Shown: positions 1-6,676 of the stretch, one piece after another
Position numbering within the stretch: the first letter of the stretch is position 1
Layout: each line of letters begins with the position of its first letter
Assembly: GCF_036010485.1 (NCBI RefSeq)
Contig: NZ_CP108568.1
Coordinates: forward strand, 7,176,001 to 7,240,000
Origin: Streptomyces sp. NBC_01198
GTDB lineage: Bacteria; Actinomycetota; Actinomycetes; Streptomycetales; Streptomycetaceae
Direction of reading: 5' to 3'
DNA length: 64,000 bases
Position numbers and translations under genes: made by a program
Notes under the pieces: model-generated
What the model saw: the letters and a program-made list of their open reading frames with translations, nothing else
What the model was told of the DNA's origin: nothing
Database searches by the model: none

Positions 1-338
1 ACGACTACGTCCTCTTCTTTGAGTATGTCGAGCCAGGACTGAAGCCGGCCGGCGTAGTCGTCGGTCAGTGGCAGCCCTTCGCGTCGCCGCGCCTCCTGGC
101 GGAGCATGGTGATCGGGTAGGCCCACCGGTGCTCCTCCCGTACGAACCACGGGATCAGCTCGTCGTTACGCGCGATGCGGCGCGGGATGCCGTTCCGCGT
201 GCGAAAATTGGCCCACATCGTCTGGGTTGTCGTGATGTGGTACTTCTGCTCGTACTGCTCGATCATGTAGCTATAAGGTCGATCCTCCTCGAACCAACGC
301 AGAACCTCTGCCTTGTCCTGGATCTTGCTCGCTGGCAT
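1..338 (-). CDS. Helix-turn-helix phage protein, truncated by window edge (repressor candidate)
   Basis: The ATG at 338 follows a GAGG ribosome site, and the frame stays open to base 1, so the C-terminus is missing (112 codons seen). Residues about 8-55 predict three short helices ending in TTTQTMWANFRTRNG, a plausible recognition helix; the rest is rich in Trp, Arg and Glu. The gene is read away from the rest of the visible prophage and has a promoter and a palindrome just upstream, an arrangement expected of an autoregulated phage repressor. I do not recognise a named family. Repressor is an inference; excisionase or another DNA-binding role is possible. Confidence 0.7.
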   Translation of the reverse strand, partial: MPASKIQDKAEVLRWFEEDRPYSYMIEQYEQKYHITTTQTMWANFRTRNGIPRRIARNDELIPWFVREEHRWAYPITMLRQEARRREGLPLTDDYAGRLQSWLDILKEEDVV

Positions 339-377
339 GGTCCTCCACTCTCATACACTGTAGGTCTGACAACAGAC

Positions 378-407
378 ACAGTTACACACAGTGTGTTACG
401 TAGTCAA
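378..407 (-). promoter_or_regulatory. Promoter with overlapping palindromic operator upstream of the HTH gene
   Basis: On the minus strand TTGACT (407-402) lies 16-17 bases before a -10-like TGTGTAACTGT (388-378). Bases 381-399 form the near-perfect palindrome GTTACACACAGTGTGTTAC; its half-site GTGTGTTAC resembles the 11-base element repeated through the prophage. A repressor bound here would block this promoter. Confidence 0.55.
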
Positions 408-466
408 GGAAGGGTTGGCAAATGAGGCAACCCTTAGCGGCGGATCCGCGCCGTTGCGGGATCGCG

Positions 467-477
467 CAAGTATCACA
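467..477 (-). promoter_or_regulatory. 11-base element copy (TGTGATACTTG)
   Basis: Minus-strand copy of the repeated prophage element, about 130 bases upstream of the left-edge HTH gene and just ahead of the plus-strand gene at 497. Confidence 0.35.
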
Positions 478-496
478 GTGACGGTTGGGAGCCGGA

Positions 497-898
497 GTGA
501 AAATTGAGGTAACCGTAGAAGTGACTGTATGCGACATCGACCCGGACCCGGAGGTACCGGCAAAGCGCTACAGCATCACGGCTGACGACGGCCGGACGGT
601 CACGAGGGAACTATGCCCGAACCATGCGGAGCCCTTCGAAGCACTCCTCAGGGAGGAGGACCCTGGCCCCGAGGGCGAGAGCGAGTCGGACGACGGTCCC
701 CCTCCGGTGAGGGTGCGCGGACATGGCGCCGTACCGAGGAAGACGGCCGCGGCGAAGAAGGCGGCGGCCAAGAAGACCGCCGCGGAGCCTGGGGCATCCT
801 CGGAGGAGGAGCCGGCCCCCGCCGGCCGTCGTCGTCGCCGTCCGCCCGTGACCACCATGGCGCAGATCGAGCAGAAGAAGGCCGCGAGAGGGAACTAG
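497..898 (+). CDS. Small phage protein with acidic middle and Lys/Ala/Arg-rich tail
   Basis: The GTG at 497 has GGGAG five bases upstream; a TTG at 485 is in frame but lies on the ribosome site. The 133-residue product has a beta-rich N-terminal part with Cys and a CPNHAEPFEALL segment (residues about 1-55), an acidic linker, then a histone-H1-like tail (AAAKKAAAKK, RRRRRPP). The tail suggests nucleic-acid binding. It lies between the HTH gene and the lysis genes, on the opposite strand to both, and ends at a two-way terminator. The family is not recognised; similar basic-tailed proteins occur in actinophages. Confidence 0.75.
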   Translation: MKIEVTVEVTVCDIDPDPEVPAKRYSITADDGRTVTRELCPNHAEPFEALLREEDPGPEGESESDDGPPPVRVRGHGAVPRKTAAAKKAAAKKTAAEPGASSEEEPAPAGRRRRRPPVTTMAQIEQKKAARGN

Positions 899-908
899 AG
901 ACGGAGAA

Positions 909-942
909 AGCGCCCCCGCCAGTGTGAGCCAGCGGGGGCGTT
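909..942. terminator. Bidirectional hairpin terminator
   Basis: The perfect stem CGCCCCCGC / GCGGGGGCG (911-919 with 932-940) lies between the converging gene ending at 898 and the holin candidate ending at 950. Confidence 0.75.
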
Positions 943-949
943 GCTCTGC

Positions 950-1129
950 TTACTTGGCGCCGTTGGGCTGGGCGTAGACGCCGAGCGCGGTGAGCACCTG
1001 TATGGCGGCGGCCACGTCGGGCTGATCGCCGAAATAGAAGACGGCGACGCCGGCCAGGGCGCCGATCGCGGCGACGACGGCCTTCGCGTAGGGCTGGAGC
1101 TTGGCGGGGAGCAGGTTGAGCAGATTCAC
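950..1129 (-). CDS. Small one-TM protein, holin candidate
   Basis: The GTG at 1129 is preceded by AAGGAGG about ten bases upstream. The 59-residue product begins VNLLNLLPAKLQPYAK, followed by one hydrophobic segment (about residues 17-34) containing AAIGALAGVAVFYFG, and ends in a polar tail. It follows the endolysin by 25 bases, is the last gene of the late operon, and ends at a terminator. Position and shape fit a small holin, but sequence alone does not prove it; the membrane protein at 2114-2476 could share or hold this role. Confidence 0.65.
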   Translation of the reverse strand: MNLLNLLPAKLQPYAKAVVAAIGALAGVAVFYFGDQPDVAAAIQVLTALGVYAQPNGAK

Positions 1130-1154
1130 GAGTGGATCCTCCTTGGGGGGTGGA

Positions 1155-2045
1155 TTAGGCCTTGACGGCGAAGCCGTGCCGCTTGCCGAGGGCGGTCAGG
1201 GAGGCGGAGCCGGGGATGCCGTCCGCGTCGCTGCCGGTGTAGTGGAGCTTCTTCTGCCAGGCCTTGTAGGCGGCAACGGTGGTGGTGCCGAAGGAGCCGT
1301 CGCTCGCGTACTTCGCGGAGAGGAGGCCTTCGGCCTTCAGGGCGGTCTCGACGAACTTCACGTCGGCCGCATGGGTCTGGTGGCCCTGCTTCCCCTTGGG
1401 GTCGGCCTTGGCCGCCGCGATCAGGTTGCTCAGGTCGACGACCTTCGCAGGGCCGGGCTTCGGTGCGGGCTTGGCCGGAGCGCTCGCCTTGGGGATGAGC
1501 CCTCGCTGCCACGCCTCCATGGCCGCCTTGGTCGCGAAGGCGGCGACGTCCGTGTCCACGGGGGACGAGGTCCACTGGTCGATCACCCAGGCGTGCTGGA
1601 TGGTCGGGTGGCCGGCGGAGCCGTTGTACTGGGCGATCCACAGCGCGTCGCCCGCGTACGAGGTCGAGTCGTGGTTCAGCCAGAAGTCGCGGTTGCAGTA
1701 CAGGCCCACGCGGTGGGTCGGCCGCAGCCGCTTGACCTCCTTGATGAACGCGTCCTTCTGGGCGCAGGAGACGCCCGGGTCCTCCCAGTCCGCCCACAGG
1801 GTGTCGCCGTCGACCATGGGGGTGTTCTTGACGAAGTAGGCGGCCTGGGCGGTCATGCTGCCGGGCCGAAGGAAGTGGTAGAAGCCGACCAGGAGCCCGC
1901 CCTTGCGGGCGTGAGCCACCTGGGCCTTCATGCGCGGGCTGAGGTAGCTCGTGCCCTCGGTGGTCTTGATGATGACGAAGGTCAGCCCGGCGGTAGAGGG
2001 CTCTGCGCTCTGGTGGCTGGACCAATCCTGACCGTTGACGGTCAC
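1155..2045 (-). CDS. Endolysin, GH25 muramidase with C-terminal peptidoglycan-binding domain
   Basis: The enzyme cleaves cell-wall glycan at the end of the lytic cycle. Residues about 4-185 form a glycoside hydrolase 25 domain: GQDWSSHQ near the start, FVIIKTTEGTSY, GFYHFLRPG, and the acidic catalytic pair in LWADWEDPG. An Ala/Lys/Pro linker (PKASAPAKPAPKPG) leads to a peptidoglycan-binding module with repeated VKFVETALKAEGLL and DGSFGTTTVAAYKAWQKKL. There is no signal peptide, so export would need a holin. The GTG at 2045 is chosen because AGGAGA lies six bases upstream; a TTG at 2051 is also in frame. Confidence 0.93.
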   Translation of the reverse strand: MTVNGQDWSSHQSAEPSTAGLTFVIIKTTEGTSYLSPRMKAQVAHARKGGLLVGFYHFLRPGSMTAQAAYFVKNTPMVDGDTLWADWEDPGVSCAQKDAFIKEVKRLRPTHRVGLYCNRDFWLNHDSTSYAGDALWIAQYNGSAGHPTIQHAWVIDQWTSSPVDTDVAAFATKAAMEAWQRGLIPKASAPAKPAPKPGPAKVVDLSNLIAAAKADPKGKQGHQTHAADVKFVETALKAEGLLSAKYASDGSFGTTTVAAYKAWQKKLHYTGSDADGIPGSASLTALGKRHGFAVKA

Positions 2046-2070
2046 GGGCAATCTCCTTTGGGTATGCGAA

Positions 2071-2097
2071 AGCCCCGACTCGGAATGAGCCGGGGCT
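2071..2097 (-). terminator. Hairpin between tail and lysis genes
   Basis: The stem AGCCCCG / CGGGGCT with a short inner CTC/GAG helix lies just upstream of the endolysin start, suggesting partial termination or RNA processing between the tail and lysis genes. Confidence 0.55.
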
Positions 2098-2113
2098 GCG
2101 GTGTGCTGGTGGT

Positions 2114-2476
2114 TCAGCTACGGGAGCTGACGACGTGGTCGTCGAGGCGCTCGGCGAGGGCCAGGCGCTCGCGGCGCTCGTGGGCTACCTCCTCGCGCAG
2201 GCCGCCGATGTCGCGGCCGTGTTGGTTCAACGCCTCGTCGTGGCGGGCCTGGCCTTCGAGGACGCGGTCCAGGCCGTCGATGACGCGGTCGAGGTCGTCA
2301 CGCAGGTTCGTGGTGTGGGTGTTAGCCACCTGATCCCGGGCTTCCTGCGTGTGCTCGCGCACCTCTGCGAGGGCGGCCGTATTGCGACGCAGCATCTCCG
2401 CCAGAAGGCCGAGAGCCGCAGTGCCGACGACGCCGCCGGCCGTGATGATGGAGACCTGGACGTCGGGATTGATCAC
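2114..2476 (-). CDS. Membrane-anchored coiled-coil phage protein (DUF2746-like)
   Basis: The GTG at 2476 overlaps the tail-fibre stop codon, so the two are translationally coupled. The 120-residue product has an N-terminal transmembrane segment (IITAGGVVGTAALGLLAEML) and a long charged helix with heptad spacing (residues about 25-115). Such proteins sit between tail fibre and lysin genes in actinophages and are variously called DUF2746 or holin-like. A role in lysis timing or tail attachment is inferred. Confidence 0.7.
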   Translation of the reverse strand: MINPDVQVSIITAGGVVGTAALGLLAEMLRRNTAALAEVREHTQEARDQVANTHTTNLRDDLDRVIDGLDRVLEGQARHDEALNQHGRDIGGLREEVAHERRERLALAERLDDHVVSSRS

Positions 2477-3735
2477 TGGCCCATCCCGAAGACGAGCGCC
2501 TCCAGGCGCTTGATTCGCTCCTCCTGGGCCTGCACGACCGACAGGAGGGCTACGCCGAGCAGGTCGTACCGCAGGCCGTCGACCTCGCCGTCCATGTACT
2601 GAACGAGCCACTTCAGGCCGAGGTCGTCGACCTCGTCTGCGATGAGCCCGACTTCGTCCTTGCGTCCCTCCATCCAGTCGCCCGTTTCCTCGTCGGCCTT
2701 GCCCTTGCGGTCGTAGATGACCGGACGCATCTTCAGTACGTCGGAGGGGTCGATGGGGAAGTCCCGGATGTTCTCCTTGAACTTCCGAGCCGAGGTGTTG
2801 CGGCAGAAGGAGCCCGAGCCTTCGACCCATACCGAGTAGAACGTGCCGTCCGTGGCGGTGTTGGAGTACGGCCGCTGTGAGCCGTTGGCCCACGAGATGG
2901 TGTCGCCGGAGGTCAGGTAGCTGCCGTGGCTGTGTCCGGCCGGCGGGAAGGTGCTCGGCTTCGCGGTGATCGACGACCAGGTGTGGGCGTGTGTCGCGGG
3001 CGGGAACGTGGTGGGCTTGCCGGTGACCTGGCCCCAGTCGTGCGTATGGCTCGACGGGGGGAAGGTGGTCGGCTTGTTGAGGATTGCCGTCCAGTCGTGC
3101 GTATGGGTGTCCGGCGGGAACGCGTTGGGCTTCCCTGCGACGTTTGCCCACGTCACGACGGGTGCGAGGTCTGTCCAGGCCGAGCCGCCCCACCACTCCC
3201 ACGAGGAGGTCGTGCGGTTGTAGCCGAGCTGGCCAACGCGCGCTGCGGCCGGGCGGGTGTCGGTCGACCAGCTACCCAGGCGACTGCCGACGAAGCGCCG
3301 GTCATCCGTCACCGTCGATGCGCCGACGTTGGTCGCGCCGGCAGGCACGGTGACCCGCGCGAGGGGGAGCTCGTAGACGTCCGTGTCCGTCTGCGTCGGA
3401 TCCAGGGCCGAGCCGCCGGCCACGCCCTTCAAGACTGCGAGGACGATGCTGTTCTCTGCAGGGTCGAGCCTCAGGACAACGCGGTCCGTACGCGCCGCCG
3501 ACTCCGACGCGGCGATGGTCAGCACCTCGACGGCGGTCGAGAAGTAGGCGCAGCCGCGGACTACCGCGAAGCCCGGCTGAACCTTGACGGTCATACCCGA
3601 GCCGTCAGCGGAGACGGTGAGGTCCAGCGCGTCGGGCGAGGCGGCGACGCCGGAGTCCTGGAGCTCTCGGAAGAAACGACTGAATTGTCCTTCCGTCACA
3701 ACCTGACTGTCGAAGGGGTATGAGCTCTGTGCCAC
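2473..3735 (-). CDS. Tail fibre with HTH-type repeats and C-terminal S74-like chaperone domain
   Basis: The GTG at 3735 has GGAGG eight bases upstream; the product is 420 residues. Residues about 1-150 resemble a baseplate-attachment region. Four roughly 19-residue repeats built on KPTTFPPxTHTHDW follow, of the HxH type that binds metal inside trimeric fibres. The C-terminus starts with TSARKFKENIRDF and has LKMRPVIYDRK and VGLIADEVDDL, the pattern of peptidase S74 intramolecular chaperones, which fold the trimer and are then cut off before the Ser. A final coiled coil reads VVQAQEERIKRLEALV. Likely the receptor-binding protein. Confidence 0.85.
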   Translation of the reverse strand: MAQSSYPFDSQVVTEGQFSRFFRELQDSGVAASPDALDLTVSADGSGMTVKVQPGFAVVRGCAYFSTAVEVLTIAASESAARTDRVVLRLDPAENSIVLAVLKGVAGGSALDPTQTDTDVYELPLARVTVPAGATNVGASTVTDDRRFVGSRLGSWSTDTRPAAARVGQLGYNRTTSSWEWWGGSAWTDLAPVVTWANVAGKPNAFPPDTHTHDWTAILNKPTTFPPSSHTHDWGQVTGKPTTFPPATHAHTWSSITAKPSTFPPAGHSHGSYLTSGDTISWANGSQRPYSNTATDGTFYSVWVEGSGSFCRNTSARKFKENIRDFPIDPSDVLKMRPVIYDRKGKADEETGDWMEGRKDEVGLIADEVDDLGLKWLVQYMDGEVDGLRYDLLGVALLSVVQAQEERIKRLEALVFGMGQ

Positions 3736-3756
3736 GGTGGGGGCCTCCAGGGGATA

Positions 3757-3780
3757 CTAGAAAACCCCTCAGCGGGGGTT
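3757..3780 (-). terminator. Intrinsic terminator upstream of the tail fibre
   Basis: Read on the minus strand, AACCCC and GGGGTT form a hairpin followed by TTTTCT. It lies between the gene ending at 3794 and the tail-fibre start. Confidence 0.65.
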
Positions 3781-3793
3781 GGGTTGACGGAGA

Positions 3794-4297
3794 TCAGAAG
3801 GCTGGCCCGACGTCTTCCACTGCGAAGATGTTTGCCGCCGAGGAGCCGAAGGCTAGGTAGCGAGCGGATCCGCTGGCCGTCGCAGTCTTGTTCGTGTAGA
3901 GGCTGATTCCGACCGTGGTCAATCCGGCCGGTGGGTTGCGGATGTATGACTCGCAGACGACGCCGCCCGACAGGCCAGAATCGTCACTGAAGAGCGGCGT
4001 GAGGATCTGGCCAACGAGCGTGCCGCTTGTCGTCACCGAAGAGCCGGATGCCCACCGGCAAGACGTGAGGGCGGAGTTCTTCGCGCCGGCAGAGGCGTTG
4101 GTTCCCGTGCCGTTGGCATCGACTGAGCCCATCTGGAAAGTCACTCGGTAGTTCCTGCCGGGCTCGGCGATGAACTGCTGAGTGAAAAGCATCGTCTCGG
4201 TGTTTCCGATGTAGACCTCGCCTGACGGGACCGAGCCGCACTCCATTGAGGCGACGATCCCTCTGGGCTCGCGACTCGGGTAGATCATCAGGCCCAT
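3794..4297 (-). CDS. Minor tail/baseplate protein, unknown family
   Basis: The 167-residue product starts at an ATG overlapping the previous stop by one base (TGATG). It has alternating beta-strand patterns, Ser/Thr/Gly-rich, without membrane segments (for example YRVTFQMGSVDANGTGTN). Its place between the hub and the fibre suggests a baseplate or decoration protein. No specific function can be read from the sequence. Confidence 0.75.
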   Translation of the reverse strand: MGLMIYPSREPRGIVASMECGSVPSGEVYIGNTETMLFTQQFIAEPGRNYRVTFQMGSVDANGTGTNASAGAKNSALTSCRWASGSSVTTSGTLVGQILTPLFSDDSGLSGGVVCESYIRNPPAGLTTVGISLYTNKTATASGSARYLAFGSSAANIFAVEDVGPAF

Positions 4298-4602
4298 CAG
4301 GTCACCTCCACGCCGCTTGCATGCACATCGACCGCGGTTGCCACGCTGGCCTGAACCTTGATCGTTGAACTGGGCGGGATGACCTGCGAAAGATCAAGCG
4401 CCAACATCCCGTTCGGCGGGACCGGCGATTGCTTCATCAGGTAGAAGCCATCGACTTGGATCGAGACCGTGGCGGCCGACGAGGTTGTGTTGCTTACGAT
4501 CAGATTTGTCAGGATCGCGGTGGTAGCAGAGGGGGCCGTGTATGCGGTAGTGAGGGTGGTGGTTGCGGTACCGCGATAGAGCTTTGCTGGAGTTGCAGCC
4601 AT
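4297..4602 (-). CDS. Small beta-sandwich tail protein
   Basis: The 101-residue product is Thr/Ala-rich with predicted beta strands (TAILTNLIVSNTTSS, ATVSIQVDGFYLM, STIKVQASVATAVDVH), a fold like other small phage tail accessory proteins. It lies one base after the hub gene and is coupled to the next gene. Function is inferred from position only. Confidence 0.75.
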   Translation of the reverse strand: MAATPAKLYRGTATTTLTTAYTAPSATTAILTNLIVSNTTSSAATVSIQVDGFYLMKQSPVPPNGMLALDLSQVIPPSSTIKVQASVATAVDVHASGVEVT

Positions 4603-5787
4603 TTAGTACACCCCCATGATTCGCATGATTTGGTCGTCCTGAGGGTCGGCGGCGCTGACGTTCTGCTCCAGTTGCGATACGCGCGTCTCCGTGTTCTGCA
4701 CTCGCTTGGAAAGGGCGACTTGTGGATCGAACCCGGAGGCGTCGCCGAGGAGAGCGCCGATCTTGAATCCGTTCGAGTCGGCGAGGAGCGACATTCCCGT
4801 CGCGGTCGAGGCGAGTTCCTGATCTTCGACGACGACTGTCACCTTGTCGCCGAGATACCAGTCGTGGCCGAACTCCATGACGGAGTCCTCCATGGGGATG
4901 GCCTGCACGGCGACGGAGGTGAAGCCGCTGTTGGCCATCGCTTCATCGCCGGCTTGCTGGAGCTCGTTCCAGTCATCGGTTTGGCGTTGGTCGATGAACT
5001 GCTCGATCCGCCGGCCCCAGGCCACCTCGGCGGCGAGGGACTCGGCGGTGTCCACTTCAAGGAACTGCCGCTCGGTCAGGTCTCCTTGACCGGCCACGAT
5101 GGCGCGGGTGACGCCAGGCGGGCTGATGGCGACCTTCTGGCCGCTGAGCGTCCCGGTCCTCGTGTCGAGGCGGATCTCGCGGCTCTTGTCAGACACGAGG
5201 TATGTCTCGAAGACGAGGACGTCATCACGCTGTATGACACGGAAGCCGAGATCGGCGACGACCGCGATCTCCGCGAGCAGGTTGCCGAGCACCGGGAAGC
5301 GGGCGGACTTGGATACGGTCGGCCCGCGGCCGAGGTTCGCACCCATGGTGAGCTTCGCTTTGCGGCGCTGGACCGGGGCGGACGGCCCGACGTTGGCGTT
5401 GACGTACGCGTGTATGACGGTTTCGGCTGGGCCGGATCGCACGTCATGCGCAAGCGTCTGGTGTGCCCCGTCAGGGTTGGTCGGGTCCGGATAGGCCAGC
5501 ATGTCGGCCAGGACGACATCATCTGAGACGCCATCGAAGGTGACCGTGCCCGCCGGGTCCTGAGCGCTGGTGGCGAAAGTTGGTGTGACCACCGGGCCGC
5601 TCAGGATGACGTCAGTCGGGCCGGTGATGATGACGCCCCCACCGGGCGTGCGCAGCGCCTCCGTAAGGGGGTGGTCGTAGGCCAGGCTCAGTGACCAGGT
5701 GCCGACGTTGTTGAAGGTGGGCTGCACCTTCAATGACAGCTCCTCGGGGCGTATCAGGCCTAGACGCGTCAGCGACTTGTCGCGCAC
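4603..5787 (-). CDS. Gp37-like siphovirus baseplate/hub protein
   Basis: This is a tail-tip protein of the ReqiPepy6 Gp37-like family, matched by the N-terminal RDKSLTRLGLI, a beta-rich core with the conserved GVSDD, LGNLLAEIA and GFRVIQRDD segments, and HDWYLGDKVTV near the end, followed by a C-terminal coiled coil (LSKRVQNTETRVSQLEQNV). The GTG at 5787 is the first standard start. However, codons upstream to a CTG at 5814 (LKLSDITVE) continue the domain's first beta strand and reach to two bases from the previous stop, so the true start may be that CTG. Confidence 0.85.
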   Translation of the reverse strand: MRDKSLTRLGLIRPEELSLKVQPTFNNVGTWSLSLAYDHPLTEALRTPGGGVIITGPTDVILSGPVVTPTFATSAQDPAGTVTFDGVSDDVVLADMLAYPDPTNPDGAHQTLAHDVRSGPAETVIHAYVNANVGPSAPVQRRKAKLTMGANLGRGPTVSKSARFPVLGNLLAEIAVVADLGFRVIQRDDVLVFETYLVSDKSREIRLDTRTGTLSGQKVAISPPGVTRAIVAGQGDLTERQFLEVDTAESLAAEVAWGRRIEQFIDQRQTDDWNELQQAGDEAMANSGFTSVAVQAIPMEDSVMEFGHDWYLGDKVTVVVEDQELASTATGMSLLADSNGFKIGALLGDASGFDPQVALSKRVQNTETRVSQLEQNVSAADPQDDQIMRIMGVY

Positions 5788-5815
5788 TTCGACGGTGATG
5801 TCGGAGAGCTTCAGG

Positions 5816-6673
5816 TCAGATCACCACCCATCTCCGAGCCCGCCAGGTGCACACGATCTTGCTGGCGCTGGTCACACCCAGGAGGCTTGCCGTCGCCGTC
5901 GTGGTGCCCGGAGCAACGCTCCAGAAGCGCGGGGCGACGTCGAGGTCGGAGTACCGATTCGCCCCTGTCCCGTCGACCACGGAGCCGCGCAGTGTGTCGA
6001 TGGTGAGGTGCTGGCCGGACGCCAGGGTGCCCAGCCAGGCCAGCCGCTCACCGGTGGGGGCGACAGCCTCGAAGCCGTGCCCGGGGCCGTAGATGTTCCA
6101 TACGGGGTAGGCGCGAGCGTCGCCCGTGTTGGTCAGGGTGATCGCGCCGATTGCCTGCGAGGAGGCGACTGACAGGTTCGCCAGCGTGTCGAGGAAAGCG
6201 CCAGTGCTGGTGTCTCCGCCGATGGTCTGGCCGGTGACGACCGAGCTGGTGAAGTACGGGTCGCCCGCCGTTACCGTGACGACCATCTGGACGTCACGGC
6301 TGCCGACAGTGTCGACCCCATACGTGTACTCGCCTCCGCCGGTGCGGTAGACGGTTGTCGTCCAGCGCGTACCGTCATCCTCGATCAGGGCGAGGGTGCA
6401 CGGCCCGGCCAGCGCCAGGGCCAGCCGGGACACGAGCTGCTTCAGGTGCGCACGGTCCCGCCCGACGATGTCGAGGGGTAGGTCGATCTCGCGGGGCTGA
6501 ACGCGCTGGCCGCGATACACGGCGCCGTCACCAGCCCCGGTGAGCCATTGGACCGAGACGGGGGGCACGCCAAGTCCGGTGACGCCGGACGTGACCTGGA
6601 TCCCCGTACCTGTCTCGTACTGCTCATTGAGGTTGATGACGTCGGTCGGGCTTTCGAGCTGGAGCTTCGGCAT
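5816..6673 (-). CDS. Distal tail (Dit)-like protein
   Basis: The 285-residue product starts at an ATG four bases after the tape measure stop. Features of siphovirus distal tail proteins: an early strand with TDVINLNEQYETGTGIQV, the PREIDLPLDIVGRDRAHL segment typical of the N-terminal ring domain, and a C-terminal galectin-like half with VWNIYGPG and LTIDTLRG. It is placed directly after the tape measure protein, as expected for the ring that connects the tail tube to the hub. Confidence 0.85.
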   Translation of the reverse strand: MPKLQLESPTDVINLNEQYETGTGIQVTSGVTGLGVPPVSVQWLTGAGDGAVYRGQRVQPREIDLPLDIVGRDRAHLKQLVSRLALALAGPCTLALIEDDGTRWTTTVYRTGGGEYTYGVDTVGSRDVQMVVTVTAGDPYFTSSVVTGQTIGGDTSTGAFLDTLANLSVASSQAIGAITLTNTGDARAYPVWNIYGPGHGFEAVAPTGERLAWLGTLASGQHLTIDTLRGSVVDGTGANRYSDLDVAPRFWSVAPGTTTATASLLGVTSASKIVCTWRARRWVVI

Positions 6674-6676
6674 CGC

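Noticed and set aside
568-858. Minus-strand open frame opposite the basic-tailed gene
   Set aside because: Low-complexity mirror of the Lys/Ala/Arg-coding tail with no start signal.
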